A stretch of DNA of 41,190 nt from Tepidanaerobacter acetatoxydans_A (GCA_022840405.1 JALHJR010000019.1:1-41190), one strand, 5' to 3'. Counted from the first letter of the stretch, positions 31,801-40,266 are shown. A program made the numbers and translations. The notes: generated from the letters alone by a model not told the origin.

Positions 31801-32587
31801 AACAGATTTTGAAGCATTTAAATCATTGAAACCTTCATTTGTAGATTATACAGAAGATGAAATTATGGAAATAGTAAATAAAATAAGAAGTTTATGTGCA
31901 AAAAAGGGCCCTACTATAATTAGTATTTCAGAAGAAGTTAAAATACATCCTCGTTCTGTACTTGCTATAATGGAAAAGTATAATTTAGTTATTGAGGAAG
32001 ACCTAAAGGAAACAGTAAAAAGATATCTTCAAACTCTTGCAAGAAAAGCATTTGATGAAGATAAAGACGGCATTGTTCTTTTACCAGAGATGCTCGAGAA
32101 GATACATGATGAACTATCAAAAACATTTAAAGATAGAGCATCATCAGTTGAAACAGAAATCAATAATATTATAGGGAAAGATATAGAAAAATGGCTAAGG
32201 GATGAATTCGCAATAGATTATGTAAACAATACTGGATATGATAAGAAAACAGATAAGTACAAAGAAATTAAAAACCCATGGGAACCACTAATATGGAAAG
32301 GACAATCGCCTAAGAAGAACTTTACTGTTTTTGTATGGCGATACAAGATTACTCCTGATACTGAACTAAAGATTAGAAGCCAGTATCTTGAAAATGAAAT
32401 AGAATCTTATAAGATGAGAATAAAAGATATTGATAGTAAACTAGTAACAGCGGATGAAAAAGAAAAGAAGATACTTGAAAAAGAGAGAGATGAAATTCTA
32501 AGTATAGTATATGACTTGAATGATTATCATAAGTGGATTAAGGAGAATGGAATAAAAATAAGGGGTATGTGGTTTAACTTAGAGTAA
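28871..32587 (+). CDS. pglX: BREX adenine-specific DNA methyltransferase PglX
   Basis: This 1238-aa protein is the N6-adenine methyltransferase that marks self DNA in BREX. The S-adenosylmethionine motif DPSCGSGSFLVYAFD is near residues 272-286, and the catalytic NPPY is at 518-521 (VGNPPYLHNRKMG). The protein is long because target-recognition sequence follows (about 540-960), then a helical C-terminal part (SKTFKDRASSVETEINNIIG). Type 1 PglX enzymes have this size. ATG 28871 has AAGGGGTG 6 nt upstream, and a GTG three codons before overlaps that site. The recognised DNA motif cannot be read from sequence. Confidence 0.93.
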   Translation: MSLKDIDIGIKKIKSMLISDLERQLKLLGIGYDKIYSHEEINDVFDINRKYKRKQVLDVLINECEESEIGLLLSDAKIREKNIRKFIRECAFDLLNKICAIRLLEERNMIAPTIKKFKEYGNKSEVQKNLGQVSYSLLDRDPYDGLRYAIESTLRELSTQIKVLFEVNSEHSLLFPDPKTLKEIINVLLDEIPEEDWRRDDFIGWTYQYFVEDEKEEIEQAGTPEEIAAKTQVYTYDWIVKYIVDNTLGAYWNEIKSGERPKQSVETIKLVDPSCGSGSFLVYAFDKFYEIYKEEGKVSEEDIPNFIISKNLYGLDIDERAVQLSALNLYIKAKERNRNIQIDKFNIICTDSRIKQEVNIDKYLLSLSLDPKLREVIKNIVHQAFNYMKENNILGSLMKIEEVVNPIIDDYIDGRRRLSIREVQAKKERLKANAEQMSLFSPGIEQLSLDTIDEIRYFESREEFVDYLRQKILDCVDYVVTKINKDNDINSRMFAKDLNRGSNFIGAMMQKYEIVVGNPPYLHNRKMGENLRSRLNKKYELTKTDLYSAFIEKSFILNRRNGYTGLLTPDTYLNLWAYSSLRNLIIDSFNLKIFIHLGKVFNNVVVSLGISIFYNSNEIVESLFIDVTSIDNKKSAIYNDDINKYISKVNLKMFKKIGNSQFIYFVPNEILDTLINDNKLVPEYALCKPGIKTADNYRFVYMYWEVKRKSEIWKPYLKGGSEEYFNDVNYLIDWSSEAKSFYKENKNSRIREADFRFKEGITYSVIGGKNFSARFMKSDSLYDVVSPAIFPKSTSIKYLLGFLNSKLCKCLLWALNPTISFTMNDIENIPFKVIKDSQIVEDLVNFIMLNKMLIYSKKVNSYIFQNYFDAEVLIDKKYLLKNYLETIFIEECSYIIDEIFLHEYGYNLQTIDFIKSNFGRSIVSLPIIKNYYYNSDYYNITKCKNLDRILSENETIEGIIKSCERAINYIINYYSSKTDFEAFKSLKPSFVDYTEDEIMEIVNKIRSLCAKKGPTIISISEEVKIHPRSVLAIMEKYNLVIEEDLKETVKRYLQTLARKAFDEDKDGIVLLPEMLEKIHDELSKTFKDRASSVETEINNIIGKDIEKWLRDEFAIDYVNNTGYDKKTDKYKEIKNPWEPLIWKGQSPKKNFTVFVWRYKITPDTELKIRSQYLENEIESYKMRIKDIDSKLVTADEKEKKILEKERDEILSIVYDLNDYHKWIKENGIKIRGMWFNLE

Positions 32588-32602
32588 AATGAGGTGGTTG
32601 CT

Positions 32603-35053
32603 GTGAAAGAATATATTGAAAAATTGATAGAAAATGCATTTAGAAACAGCAATATTGTTATATGGAAGGACCAGGAAAGATATTTTGAAGAATTCTTTAA
32701 AGGTTTTGTTATGAAAGGGGTCACCAATATTACTTATAACAATAGTATTACACAGTTAAAAACAACAGTAGAAAAAGAAGACCCATTCATATTAAATAAA
32801 TATCTTATTTATGTAGCAGTAGAGGATTTTGATTCTGATTATGAATATTTTGGTAAGACAGTTGCTGTGAATTTATTTGACATACTCAATTTGAGATTTG
32901 GCATCAAGTACAGTAGAGATTTATATTGTTTTGTTAATGATTATAAAGGATATATTGCAACAAACTTTGAAAAGTTAAAGGAGTATCATAATGGTACTCC
33001 AGTAGATGTAAATGGTTTAAAAGAACTTGTTATTAAAGCAATTTTTGAATTGAATCATTTTAATATGGACGATTTAATTATTAAATTGATGTTTGCACCA
33101 AATAGAGTTAAACTTTTTGAAATGATAAAAAGACCTACGCTTATTTCTTTTTTTTATAAACAATTAGAGGAAAACTATGGCATAAAACTTCAAGTAGATT
33201 CTGAACAAGAATTTGTAGATAAAATTTCTTTTGCTATGCTTGTTAATGCATATTATTATCAGGCTGATGGAAAAGAAATGAGTTCATATGAGTCATTCAT
33301 AGTTTCAGACGAAGTTAAGAGAGAAAGAATTTTTAATTTTGTAGACAATGTTTGGAGAAACAATGATAAATATAAGGAACAATATGTTTATTATTCTAAT
33401 AAATACCAGAACCAATTTATAGAGACATTACCATCAATATCAGTAAAAGAAAGTATTCATATTAATGAATATAAATCTGATATTTTTATTGCTGTCGATG
33501 AAAAGTTGTATGACGAAGTGAAAAGAAATATTAAGGAAGTAATATATAGTGAGGGCGATACTAAATTATTAGATAAAGTTTATGCTACCATAAAAAATAG
33601 ACAAGGTACTTTTTGGTCAAAAAATGAACTGTTTACAAAATGGACAAGCATAGGCTATCTTATTGATTTTCTTTACCAGTACCTAGATTTCAGCATCCAG
33701 TATAAGAATAAAACATACATAAAAGTAGAAGATTTAATTAAAGATTACACTCAGCATCTATATAAAATTGATTATAACTATAGAAGATTTAGAGAAGTTT
33801 CAATGGAAATCGACATTGAAGGCTCACTTATAAACAAGATAAATCAAATGTACAATATTTTTCTTGATGATATTAACTATAAATATAGTTTATTAATAGA
33901 AAAATTAGATAAATACAATATTGAAGGTATTGCAAATCAACAAATTGTGTGGGATGACTTTGTAAAACAACAAGGAAAGAAATGTATTATATTTGTCGAT
34001 GCCTTAAATTATGAGTTAGGGAAAGAACTAAAAGAAAAATTGAGCCAATTTGAAACCAAAAATACTATAATGGTAAGTTTTTTACCTTCTATAACAGAAG
34101 TAGGTATGGCAAGACTTATCATGCATCGTAATGAAAAACTTATATTAAAAAGTGAAAATAATGGCATATCAATTACAACGGATGAATATGAGAAAAATTT
34201 GAGTTATAGAGACAACCGTAAGGAAAAAATGCTCCAAGATATTCCTGATTTAGACTTTAAAGAAATTTCGGACATATTAATGCAAAGTACAGATAACTTA
34301 AAGGATAATATAGTGATATTTTCAAGAGATATAGATAATATTGGAGAATCTGGGGTAACCTTTGCAATAGAAATTTTTAGAAATAATGTAAGAGATATTA
34401 TACGAGTAGTAAACATCTTATCAAGTAAAGGTTATACAATATTTATTTCATCAGACCACGGTTTCTTATATTCAGTAGGAAATAAACCTATAAAGTCATC
34501 ACAAGGCGATTATATTAAACTTTCATTGAGATATGGAATAGGAAATAACATTCAAAGTGAGCACATTGTAAAACGCAGTAATTGGGCTAGTATTGAAAGT
34601 GATTATAATTTTATTTTTGCAAGAGGAATTGCAGAGTTTAGTATTAAAGGAGGAAACGAAGAATTTGCTCATGGAGGAATTTCTTTACAAGAGAACATAA
34701 TACCATATATAAAAATTAAGCCTATAGTTCAAGAAATGCAAGATATGATAAAATACAAATTTTTAGTTCCTGAAAAAATTAGAAGCAAGATTATAAGAAT
34801 AAATATTGAATGTGACAAAGAAAATACAGAGTTGGAACTTGAGGTATCTCTTGAGGGAGATAAATATAATGAAAAGAAAAACTTTTCAGTTCAATTAGAA
34901 AATGGCTGTGCAGAAATTAAATACAGATTATATGAAAAACTTCCACCTAATAATAAATTCGTTACGGTAAAAATATTTGACGTGGAATCAAAAATTAAAT
35001 TGCATGAAAGTAAAGCATATGTAGACTTAATTGATGATAAAAAACTATTTTAG
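32603..35053 (+). CDS. pglZ: BREX alkaline-phosphatase-like protein PglZ
   Basis: This 816-aa protein belongs to the PglZ family of the alkaline-phosphatase superfamily and is the signature gene of BREX. The metal-site D466 is in IFVDALNYELGKEL, and the second site is SSDHGFLY (D618, H619). A tail of about 80 beta-rich residues follows, as in the type 1 form. The N-terminal 440 residues are mostly helical. GTG 32603 has GAGGTG 6 nt upstream. It is 15 nt after pglX and 16 nt before brxL. PglZ proteins have shown nuclease-like or hydrolase activity in some systems, but the exact role in exclusion is unsettled. Confidence 0.93.
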   Translation: MKEYIEKLIENAFRNSNIVIWKDQERYFEEFFKGFVMKGVTNITYNNSITQLKTTVEKEDPFILNKYLIYVAVEDFDSDYEYFGKTVAVNLFDILNLRFGIKYSRDLYCFVNDYKGYIATNFEKLKEYHNGTPVDVNGLKELVIKAIFELNHFNMDDLIIKLMFAPNRVKLFEMIKRPTLISFFYKQLEENYGIKLQVDSEQEFVDKISFAMLVNAYYYQADGKEMSSYESFIVSDEVKRERIFNFVDNVWRNNDKYKEQYVYYSNKYQNQFIETLPSISVKESIHINEYKSDIFIAVDEKLYDEVKRNIKEVIYSEGDTKLLDKVYATIKNRQGTFWSKNELFTKWTSIGYLIDFLYQYLDFSIQYKNKTYIKVEDLIKDYTQHLYKIDYNYRRFREVSMEIDIEGSLINKINQMYNIFLDDINYKYSLLIEKLDKYNIEGIANQQIVWDDFVKQQGKKCIIFVDALNYELGKELKEKLSQFETKNTIMVSFLPSITEVGMARLIMHRNEKLILKSENNGISITTDEYEKNLSYRDNRKEKMLQDIPDLDFKEISDILMQSTDNLKDNIVIFSRDIDNIGESGVTFAIEIFRNNVRDIIRVVNILSSKGYTIFISSDHGFLYSVGNKPIKSSQGDYIKLSLRYGIGNNIQSEHIVKRSNWASIESDYNFIFARGIAEFSIKGGNEEFAHGGISLQENIIPYIKIKPIVQEMQDMIKYKFLVPEKIRSKIIRINIECDKENTELELEVSLEGDKYNEKKNFSVQLENGCAEIKYRLYEKLPPNNKFVTVKIFDVESKIKLHESKAYVDLIDDKKLF

Positions 35054-35069
35054 ATAGTAGGTGATAAGG

Positions 35070-37106
35070 ATGCTGGACGCTTTGGATAAATTAGTACTTG
35101 AATGTTTTGAGGGGCGGGTTGTAAGAAAAGATTTAGTGAGGAAACTAAAAGTAGGATATAATGTTCCATCCTATGTACTTGAATATTTGCTAGGAAGATA
35201 TTGTGGCATATATGATGAAGATGAAATATCACTAGGTATGCAATCGGTTAAAGATATATTAGAAAAGCATTTTGTTTCACCTGATGAAAGTGAGAAAATA
35301 AAGGCAATTATACGAGAACAAGGAATATACAGGATTATTGACAAAATTTCAGTCAAATTAGATGATAGAAAAGATAGATACTGGGCAGAACTCATAAATA
35401 TGGGTCTTAAAGAAGTAAATATTTCAGATGAACTTGTAAAGGCAAATGATAAGTTGTTAGGCAGTGGCATGTGGGCAATTCTTGATATAGAGTATGATAC
35501 TGAAATGTATGGAAAAGGTGGAACAAGGCCTTTTGTAATAAAAGAAATAATTCCTATACAAATGGCTTCCTTGGATATACAAGAAATTAAGAATGGAAGA
35601 GCAAAATTCAGCATAGAAGAATGGATGGATTTTGTTTTACGAAGTATTGGATATGAACCTAACGAAATGAAAAATGAGAGAGTAAAATTATTATTTATTT
35701 CGAGATTAATACCTTTATGTGAAGCAAATTTCAATTTAATTGAACTTGGACCAAGAGGAACGGGTAAATCCTATGTATATAGAGAAGTATCTCCATATTC
35801 AATACTTGTATCAGGAGGAAAAACGACAGTTGCAAATTTATTTTATAACATGAGTTCAAGACAAATAGGATTGGTAGGCTATTGGGATACTGTTGCGTTT
35901 GATGAAGTTGGAGGAATGAAATTTGGTAATTCTGATGCTGTACAGATTATGAAAGATTATATGGAGTCAGGAAGTTTTTCTAGAGGTAAAGAGGAAATAG
36001 GGGCTTCAGGTAGCATGGTATTTATCGGTAATATAGATGGTAATATTGAAAGAATTAGCGAAATATCTCATCTATTTGCTCCGCTTGTTCCTGAAATGAG
36101 AGATGATACAGCATTTCAAGATAGGATACATTTTTATTTACCCGGTTGGGAAATACCGAAAATGTATCCTGAACTTTTTACTTCACATATTGGTTTAATT
36201 GCAGATTATTTTAGCGAATTTTTAAAAGAGATGCGAAAGGTATCATATACTGATGCCATAGATAAATATTTTAGATTTGGAAAAAGTTTAAATCAAAGAG
36301 ATGCTAAGGCAGTAAGAAAAACTGTTTCTGGTTTAATAAAAATACTTCATCCAGATGGTCTTTATTCAAAAGATGATATCGAGAACTATGTTGCATTTGC
36401 TATGGAAATGAGAAGAAGAGTTAAAGAACAGATGAAGAAAATTGGAGGGTTAGAATTTTGGGCAACTTCATTTTCTTATATAGATATTGAAAATGGACAA
36501 GAGAAATTTGTTACTCTAAAAGAAAAGTCGGGGGGAAGAGTAATACCTGAGACTAATTTGTCTCCAGGAGAAGTGTATACAGTTGGAATAGACTTAGATA
36601 CACGTAAGCCATCAGTATTTAAAATAGAAGTTCAAACTACTATGGGGTCTGGAATATTATTTACAGGTAATATGTCAAGAGCAATGAAAGATGCAGCAAA
36701 CAATGCAAGAACATACATAATGACCCACGCAAAAACTCTTGGGGTAGAGAAGGCAATAAATGAATGTAAACTTCATATTAATGCGATTAATCTAATGCAG
36801 TCAAAGGAAGGCAGCGAAACAGGTATGGCTTTTTTCATAGCAATAATGAGTGCTTTGACTGGTAAGTATGTTAAGAAACAAATTGTAGTTTTAGGAGAAA
36901 TGTCAAACAAAGGTACTGTAAGTCCAGTAAGTAATTTAATAGAAGCACTTCAAGTATCTTTAGATGCAGGAGCAAAAACTATACTTGTTCCAATGGATAA
37001 TTTAAAGGAAATTGCTGGGGCACCCCAGGACTTAATGGCCTCTATAACCCCAGATTTCTATCAAAATCCTGAAACTGCTATGTATAAGAGTTTAGTATTA
37101 GAATAA
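35070..37106 (+). CDS. brxL: BREX Lon-like AAA+ protein BrxL
   Basis: This 678-aa protein is the last gene of the operon and the defining gene of type 1 BREX. The N-terminal 220 residues are DNA-binding-like. The AAA+ domain has GPRGTGKS at 227-234 and the Walker B AFDEVGGMKF near 274-283. The C-terminal part has Lon fold sequence (VVLGEMSNKGTVSPVSNLIE). The Lon catalytic dyad looks absent: the GPSAG position reads GSETG (S582) and the GGLKEK lysine reads SNLIE, so peptidase activity is doubtful. ATG 35070 has AGGTGA 5 nt upstream. No strong terminator follows within 100 bp. Confidence 0.92.
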   Translation: MLDALDKLVLECFEGRVVRKDLVRKLKVGYNVPSYVLEYLLGRYCGIYDEDEISLGMQSVKDILEKHFVSPDESEKIKAIIREQGIYRIIDKISVKLDDRKDRYWAELINMGLKEVNISDELVKANDKLLGSGMWAILDIEYDTEMYGKGGTRPFVIKEIIPIQMASLDIQEIKNGRAKFSIEEWMDFVLRSIGYEPNEMKNERVKLLFISRLIPLCEANFNLIELGPRGTGKSYVYREVSPYSILVSGGKTTVANLFYNMSSRQIGLVGYWDTVAFDEVGGMKFGNSDAVQIMKDYMESGSFSRGKEEIGASGSMVFIGNIDGNIERISEISHLFAPLVPEMRDDTAFQDRIHFYLPGWEIPKMYPELFTSHIGLIADYFSEFLKEMRKVSYTDAIDKYFRFGKSLNQRDAKAVRKTVSGLIKILHPDGLYSKDDIENYVAFAMEMRRRVKEQMKKIGGLEFWATSFSYIDIENGQEKFVTLKEKSGGRVIPETNLSPGEVYTVGIDLDTRKPSVFKIEVQTTMGSGILFTGNMSRAMKDAANNARTYIMTHAKTLGVEKAINECKLHINAINLMQSKEGSETGMAFFIAIMSALTGKYVKKQIVVLGEMSNKGTVSPVSNLIEALQVSLDAGAKTILVPMDNLKEIAGAPQDLMASITPDFYQNPETAMYKSLVLE

Positions 37107-37466
37107 TATTAAATATTACGCTTCATATTAATTGGTGAGTTTACTGACCCTATAGATAATAACCAGGGGGAAAGGAAGCAACTTATTTGCGATAAAGAAG
37201 AAAGTAGTGATTGCAAAAATAGGCTGCCGTCTACCAGCCCAGCAAATGCGATACGATTCAAAGATAAGTTAGAAGACCAGTGGAAGGTTATTTTACCGTA
37301 TTTAGGACTTATTGATAATAGCCAGTAATAATTTATAATAATAGAACATTGGGCTTGAATCAAGATTCTTGATTACTGTGAAAGGGCATACATTTTCATA
37401 AGGAATAAGGTTTAAGGAGTAAAGGGTAAAAGGGGATACAAGGCAATATTTAATCAAAAATATATA
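37107..37466. other. Region after brxL with a start-less coding remnant and purine repeats
   Basis: An open frame of 70 codons without a start, 37119-37328 (plus strand, ending LEDQWKVILPYLGLIDNSQ), looks protein-like and may be a truncated gene. Purine repeats follow at 37398-37443. No other gene is visible. Confidence 0.4.
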
Positions 37467-37572
37467 TTGTGCTTACTAATAGTATAACGTAAAATATAAG
37501 TATACAGATTGAGAGCATACTCTCTTACACAGCCAGCAGATGCTGGAATAAGTAAAGAGGGTATGCTTTTTT
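37467..37572 (+). ncRNA. Candidate short structured RNA/attenuator, family copy 2
   Basis: A promoter is readable: TTGTGC (37467-37472), 17-nt spacer, TAAAAT (37490-37495). About 20 nt downstream is the outer stem GCATACTCTC/GAGGGTATGC (37515-37524, 37557-37566) enclosing CCAGC/GCTGG, then T6. The DUF1444-like gene starts 23 nt later, so readthrough would be required to express it from this promoter. It matches copies at 17596 and 39242. Confidence 0.55.
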
Positions 37573-37594
37573 ATTATTATTTAGGAGGAAGAAA

Positions 37595-38326
37595 ATGCTT
37601 ACTATTAATGACTTTATCAATAAAATAATTTTGGATTTAAATAAGTATTTTTCAGAGGTTAGTTTAGACGGCAATTATATGCTAGTAAAGTCTGGTCCTG
37701 CGAGTATGTCTATACCTATTAGTTCTATGTATAGGGAATATCAGGAAGTTAAGGATTATAAGAAAACTTTAAAATTATATGTTGGCATTATTAATGATAT
37801 TCTAAATCAATATAAGTTTAAGATTGATTACAAGAGTGTGTATCCATTCCTTAAAAGCAGGGATTTTGGGAAAGGGGAAAATGATATTCAATTTTACAGG
37901 GAACAGGCTTTTACAGATATAGACATACTTTATGTTTCAGACATGGGGGAAACTTTTAGGTTTATTTTGCAAACTGATGATGTGGACTTTTACAAAATGA
38001 AAATGGCAGCATGGGAAAACTTGAATAAGATGGCCAATCCATTAGTAAAGTTGGATAAGACACTTGATATATTTTGTCCGAAGTATTCTACAGACTATAA
38101 CTCGACATTGTTGTTAAGTACCGCACTACAGAATCAAATACACAAAAAAATAGGGAAGGATTATCTTTTCGCAATTCCTTCTTCAACTACATTAATTGTG
38201 GCCAGATACCGTCCTGAATATATAAAAATTATAGAGTCACTGATTATGATAGATAAAGACCCGAATGTGATTTCGGATAAAGCGTATCAGTATAAGGACG
38301 GGAAGTTTGATATTGCAGTCGATTAA
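37595..38326 (+). CDS. DUF1444-like protein (YtpQ-like)
   Basis: This 243-aa protein resembles Bacillus YtpQ (DUF1444) in pattern: an N-terminal ISSMYREYQEVKDYKKTL, a central EQAFTDIDILYVSDMGETFRF and a C-terminal ALQNQIHKKIGKDYLFAIPSS followed by LIVARYRPEYIKIIESLI. The function is unknown. AGGAGG lies 8 nt before ATG 37595. It lies directly behind the hairpin-U tract of copy 2, which may act as an attenuator. No membrane segment is visible. Confidence 0.6.
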   Translation: MLTINDFINKIILDLNKYFSEVSLDGNYMLVKSGPASMSIPISSMYREYQEVKDYKKTLKLYVGIINDILNQYKFKIDYKSVYPFLKSRDFGKGENDIQFYREQAFTDIDILYVSDMGETFRFILQTDDVDFYKMKMAAWENLNKMANPLVKLDKTLDIFCPKYSTDYNSTLLLSTALQNQIHKKIGKDYLFAIPSSTTLIVARYRPEYIKIIESLIMIDKDPNVISDKAYQYKDGKFDIAVD

Positions 38327-38469
38327 AAAGGATATTAAGTAATAATAGGAATAAGGGTTAAGTATAGTTTTAGAGGAAATCACAAGGATTTATTCCAATT
38401 TGATTTAGTGATAGTAAATTCATATAATATAATAAGATATGTAATATGTGGAAAAGGAGATATGGTAAT

Positions 38470-38736
38470 ATGAATAAGGTAATAATTGAATGTGCCGAAT
38501 TGGTTGATAAATATGAATTAAATAGAGATAGCATCCTGAAACAGTTACAGTCTATGGAAATAGATAAAGGAATAGAGGATTTTATTATTGCATACAATGA
38601 TGACTTTCGGTATACTTTGATTGGTGAAATCAAGAGCAAACAGGTAGTTTTAACTAATATTGAAAAGGCTATCGCTTTTGAAAAGATGGATAATACGGAT
38701 TTATACGAATTTATAAAAAAGGGACAAGGGAAATAG
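38470..38736 (+). CDS. Hypothetical protein, 88 aa
   Basis: A small helical protein (MNKVIIECAELVDKYELNRD, then GIEDFIIAYNDDFRYTLI and IEKAIAFEKMDNTDLYEFIK) that I do not recognise. ATG 38470 has AAGGAG at 38454-38459; an in-frame ATG at 38446 has no site. It is followed by a hairpin terminator (38755-38785) shared with the convergent gene. The function is unknown. Confidence 0.55.
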   Translation: MNKVIIECAELVDKYELNRDSILKQLQSMEIDKGIEDFIIAYNDDFRYTLIGEIKSKQVVLTNIEKAIAFEKMDNTDLYEFIKKGQGK

Positions 38737-38754
38737 GAAAATTAGGACAAAAGA

Positions 38755-38785
38755 AAAGGCTTTGGGGATAAGGTGTATATCCTAC
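38755..38785. terminator. Bidirectional terminator with a purine repeat in its loop
   Basis: AAGGCTTTG pairs with CAAAGCCTT around a loop containing GGGATAAGGTGTAT and is followed by TATTTTATT. It separates two convergent genes. Confidence 0.65.
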
Positions 38786-38799
38786 AAAGCCTTATTTTA

Positions 38800-39096
38800 T
38801 TAGCATTTGGGTATCTCAAATTTTACTTTTTCAATGAAAATCCTTATGGTTGGGATATTGTTCATCAGGAGTTGATATTTATCTGGTTCTATTTCATGCT
38901 GAATCTGATTTATGTACTGTTCAATTGTTTGAAGGTAAGAAAGGGATAAGGAATCATAGGTAACAGGGTTAAGAAAATGAAGGGTTAAGGCCTCAATCGC
39001 TTCGCCTATTTCCCCTGAAACCTTATCCCCCAAAATGCCCTTTGCAACCTGCTTCAGGTAATTTAGTTCCAGTCTGAAAACTTCTAAATTTATCAT
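38800..39096 (-). CDS. Hypothetical protein, 98 aa
   Basis: An unrecognised leftward gene with a helical sequence (MINLEVFRLELNYLKQVAKGIL at the start, IEQYINQIQHEIEPDKYQLL near the end). ATG 39096 has GGAG at good spacing. The reading frame runs through the dispersed purine repeat: the DNA at about 38937-38990 is GGGATAAGG- and GGGTTAAGG-like and encodes NPVTYDSLSLSYL. The repeat therefore either inserted into a gene or the frame is partly repeat-derived. Its function is unknown. Confidence 0.5.
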   Translation of the reverse strand: MINLEVFRLELNYLKQVAKGILGDKVSGEIGEAIEALTLHFLNPVTYDSLSLSYLQTIEQYINQIQHEIEPDKYQLLMNNIPTIRIFIEKVKFEIPKC

Positions 39097-39241
39097 TATG
39101 ACCACTCCTTCAGAAAATTTGAAACATTTTATTCACAGGTGCATAGAAAGTCAAATTAGTAGAGCCAAAAGTTTTAATCAGGGGAAAGGAATATGGGTTA
39201 AGATAAATTTGGTAGTTTATTAATAACAGTTACAATATGAT
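39097..39241. other. Short non-coding stretch with a purine repeat
   Basis: GGGGAAAGGAATATGGGTTAAG (39181-39202, shown here only as a repeat type) precedes the promoter of copy 3. No gene is visible. Confidence 0.4.
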
Positions 39242-39354
39242 TTGTTTTCTTTATCTATATGTGCTACAATAATTTTAGAAAAACAGACGGAGAGCACATT
39301 CTCTTTATACAGCCAGGTTTATACTGGCAATAATTAAGGAGAATGTGCTTTTTT
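39242..39354 (+). ncRNA. Candidate short structured RNA/attenuator, family copy 3
   Basis: The promoter is TTGTTT (39242-39247), a 17-nt spacer and TACAAT (39265-39270) with an extended TGTGC. The outer stem GCACATTCTC/GGAGAATGTGC (39294-39303, 39338-39348) encloses GCCAG/CTGGC and ends in T6. The nuclease-like gene begins 52 nt after it. Confidence 0.55.
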
Positions 39355-39405
39355 ATTTTTAAAAGAAAATTTGAGGCAATAAAATCAAGGTTAGAGGTGA
39401 CGGAT

Positions 39406-40266
39406 ATGAGAGTAACTTTTCAGGAAGAGAGTTTTAATGAAAAAAGTTTTAATAGGACATTTCAAGGGATATCATTCAAGGAGATTAATTTAGAATTAGA
39501 AAAGGTTAAAGAAATAGTGGAAGTAGAAAGGATAGAGAATTATAAACTACCATTATTGATGTTTTTACTTGAGGATGATACATTGCTTCACATGGAAATC
39601 ATGAATGATGAAATAAAACCCGACCTCCAGAGCATGTTTACTTATGACATGAGCATAATTTTAAGGTGTGGATTACAGGTAAGGACAGTAATTCTGAATT
39701 TTGGAAGCGGGCAAGATGGCAAAATGGTGAGAAATTTTGGCTCAATGCATTATGAGGTTCAAGTAGTAGATTTATCAAGTGTTGATGGAGAAAAAACATA
39801 TAAGGAACTCAGCCAGAAAATTAGTTCAGGTTGTTTGCTTAATGAGAGAGATAAATTGAATCTGGTATTTCTGGCATTTATGCAGCATTCGATATCTTTC
39901 AGTAAAGCGCTTAGGAAAGTTTTGCTTTTAATAGAGACTATAAAGGATGAAGAAGAACGGATGGCTTATGTAGCAGTGATATCAGAAATTATATCAAGGT
40001 CTACAGGTAAACAAGGGGTTAAGGTTTTGAAGGAATGGCTGATGGATAGTGAGGTGGGAGTAAGGATTAAGGATGAAGGGAAGAAGGAAGGAATGCGGGA
40101 CTCATTGCTAGTAATTCTTTTACATAAGTTTGATTCCTTACCTGACTATATTAACCATGCAATTATGAACCAACAAGATGAAAGCATATTAATGGATTGG
40201 CTTGGAAAGGCTACAGGCATCAATACCATAGATGAACTTGAGAAAATGATATTTAACATAGAATAA
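39406..40266 (+). CDS. Rpn-like nuclease (recombination-promoting nuclease family)
   Basis: This 286-aa protein has the Rpn-family core (PD-(D/E)xK type): LEDDTLLHMEIMNDE, then LQSMFTYDMSIILRCGLQVRTVILNFGSG with the Y-x-x-x-(L/I) and pV-x-x-V-(L/I) pattern. The expected catalytic E-x-Q/K reads HMEIM, so the catalytic pair may be altered. ATG 39406 has AGAGGTGA 5 nt upstream; an in-frame start at 39343 would overlap the hairpin. The C-terminal region (about residues 205-235) is encoded by purine-repeat-like DNA (40015-40095). It lies behind the hairpin-U tract of copy 3. Confidence 0.6.
   Translation: MRVTFQEESFNEKSFNRTFQGISFKEINLELEKVKEIVEVERIENYKLPLLMFLLEDDTLLHMEIMNDEIKPDLQSMFTYDMSIILRCGLQVRTVILNFGSGQDGKMVRNFGSMHYEVQVVDLSSVDGEKTYKELSQKISSGCLLNERDKLNLVFLAFMQHSISFSKALRKVLLLIETIKDEEERMAYVAVISEIISRSTGKQGVKVLKEWLMDSEVGVRIKDEGKKEGMRDSLLVILLHKFDSLPDYINHAIMNQQDESILMDWLGKATGINTIDELEKMIFNIE

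Noticed and set aside
37109..37363. Leftward 84-codon frame after brxL
   Set aside because: No ribosome site. The opposite strand has the more protein-like sequence.
37467..37572. T-box or known metabolite riboswitch
   Set aside because: The unit is too short, lacks the T-box sequence, and does not match a riboswitch core I know.
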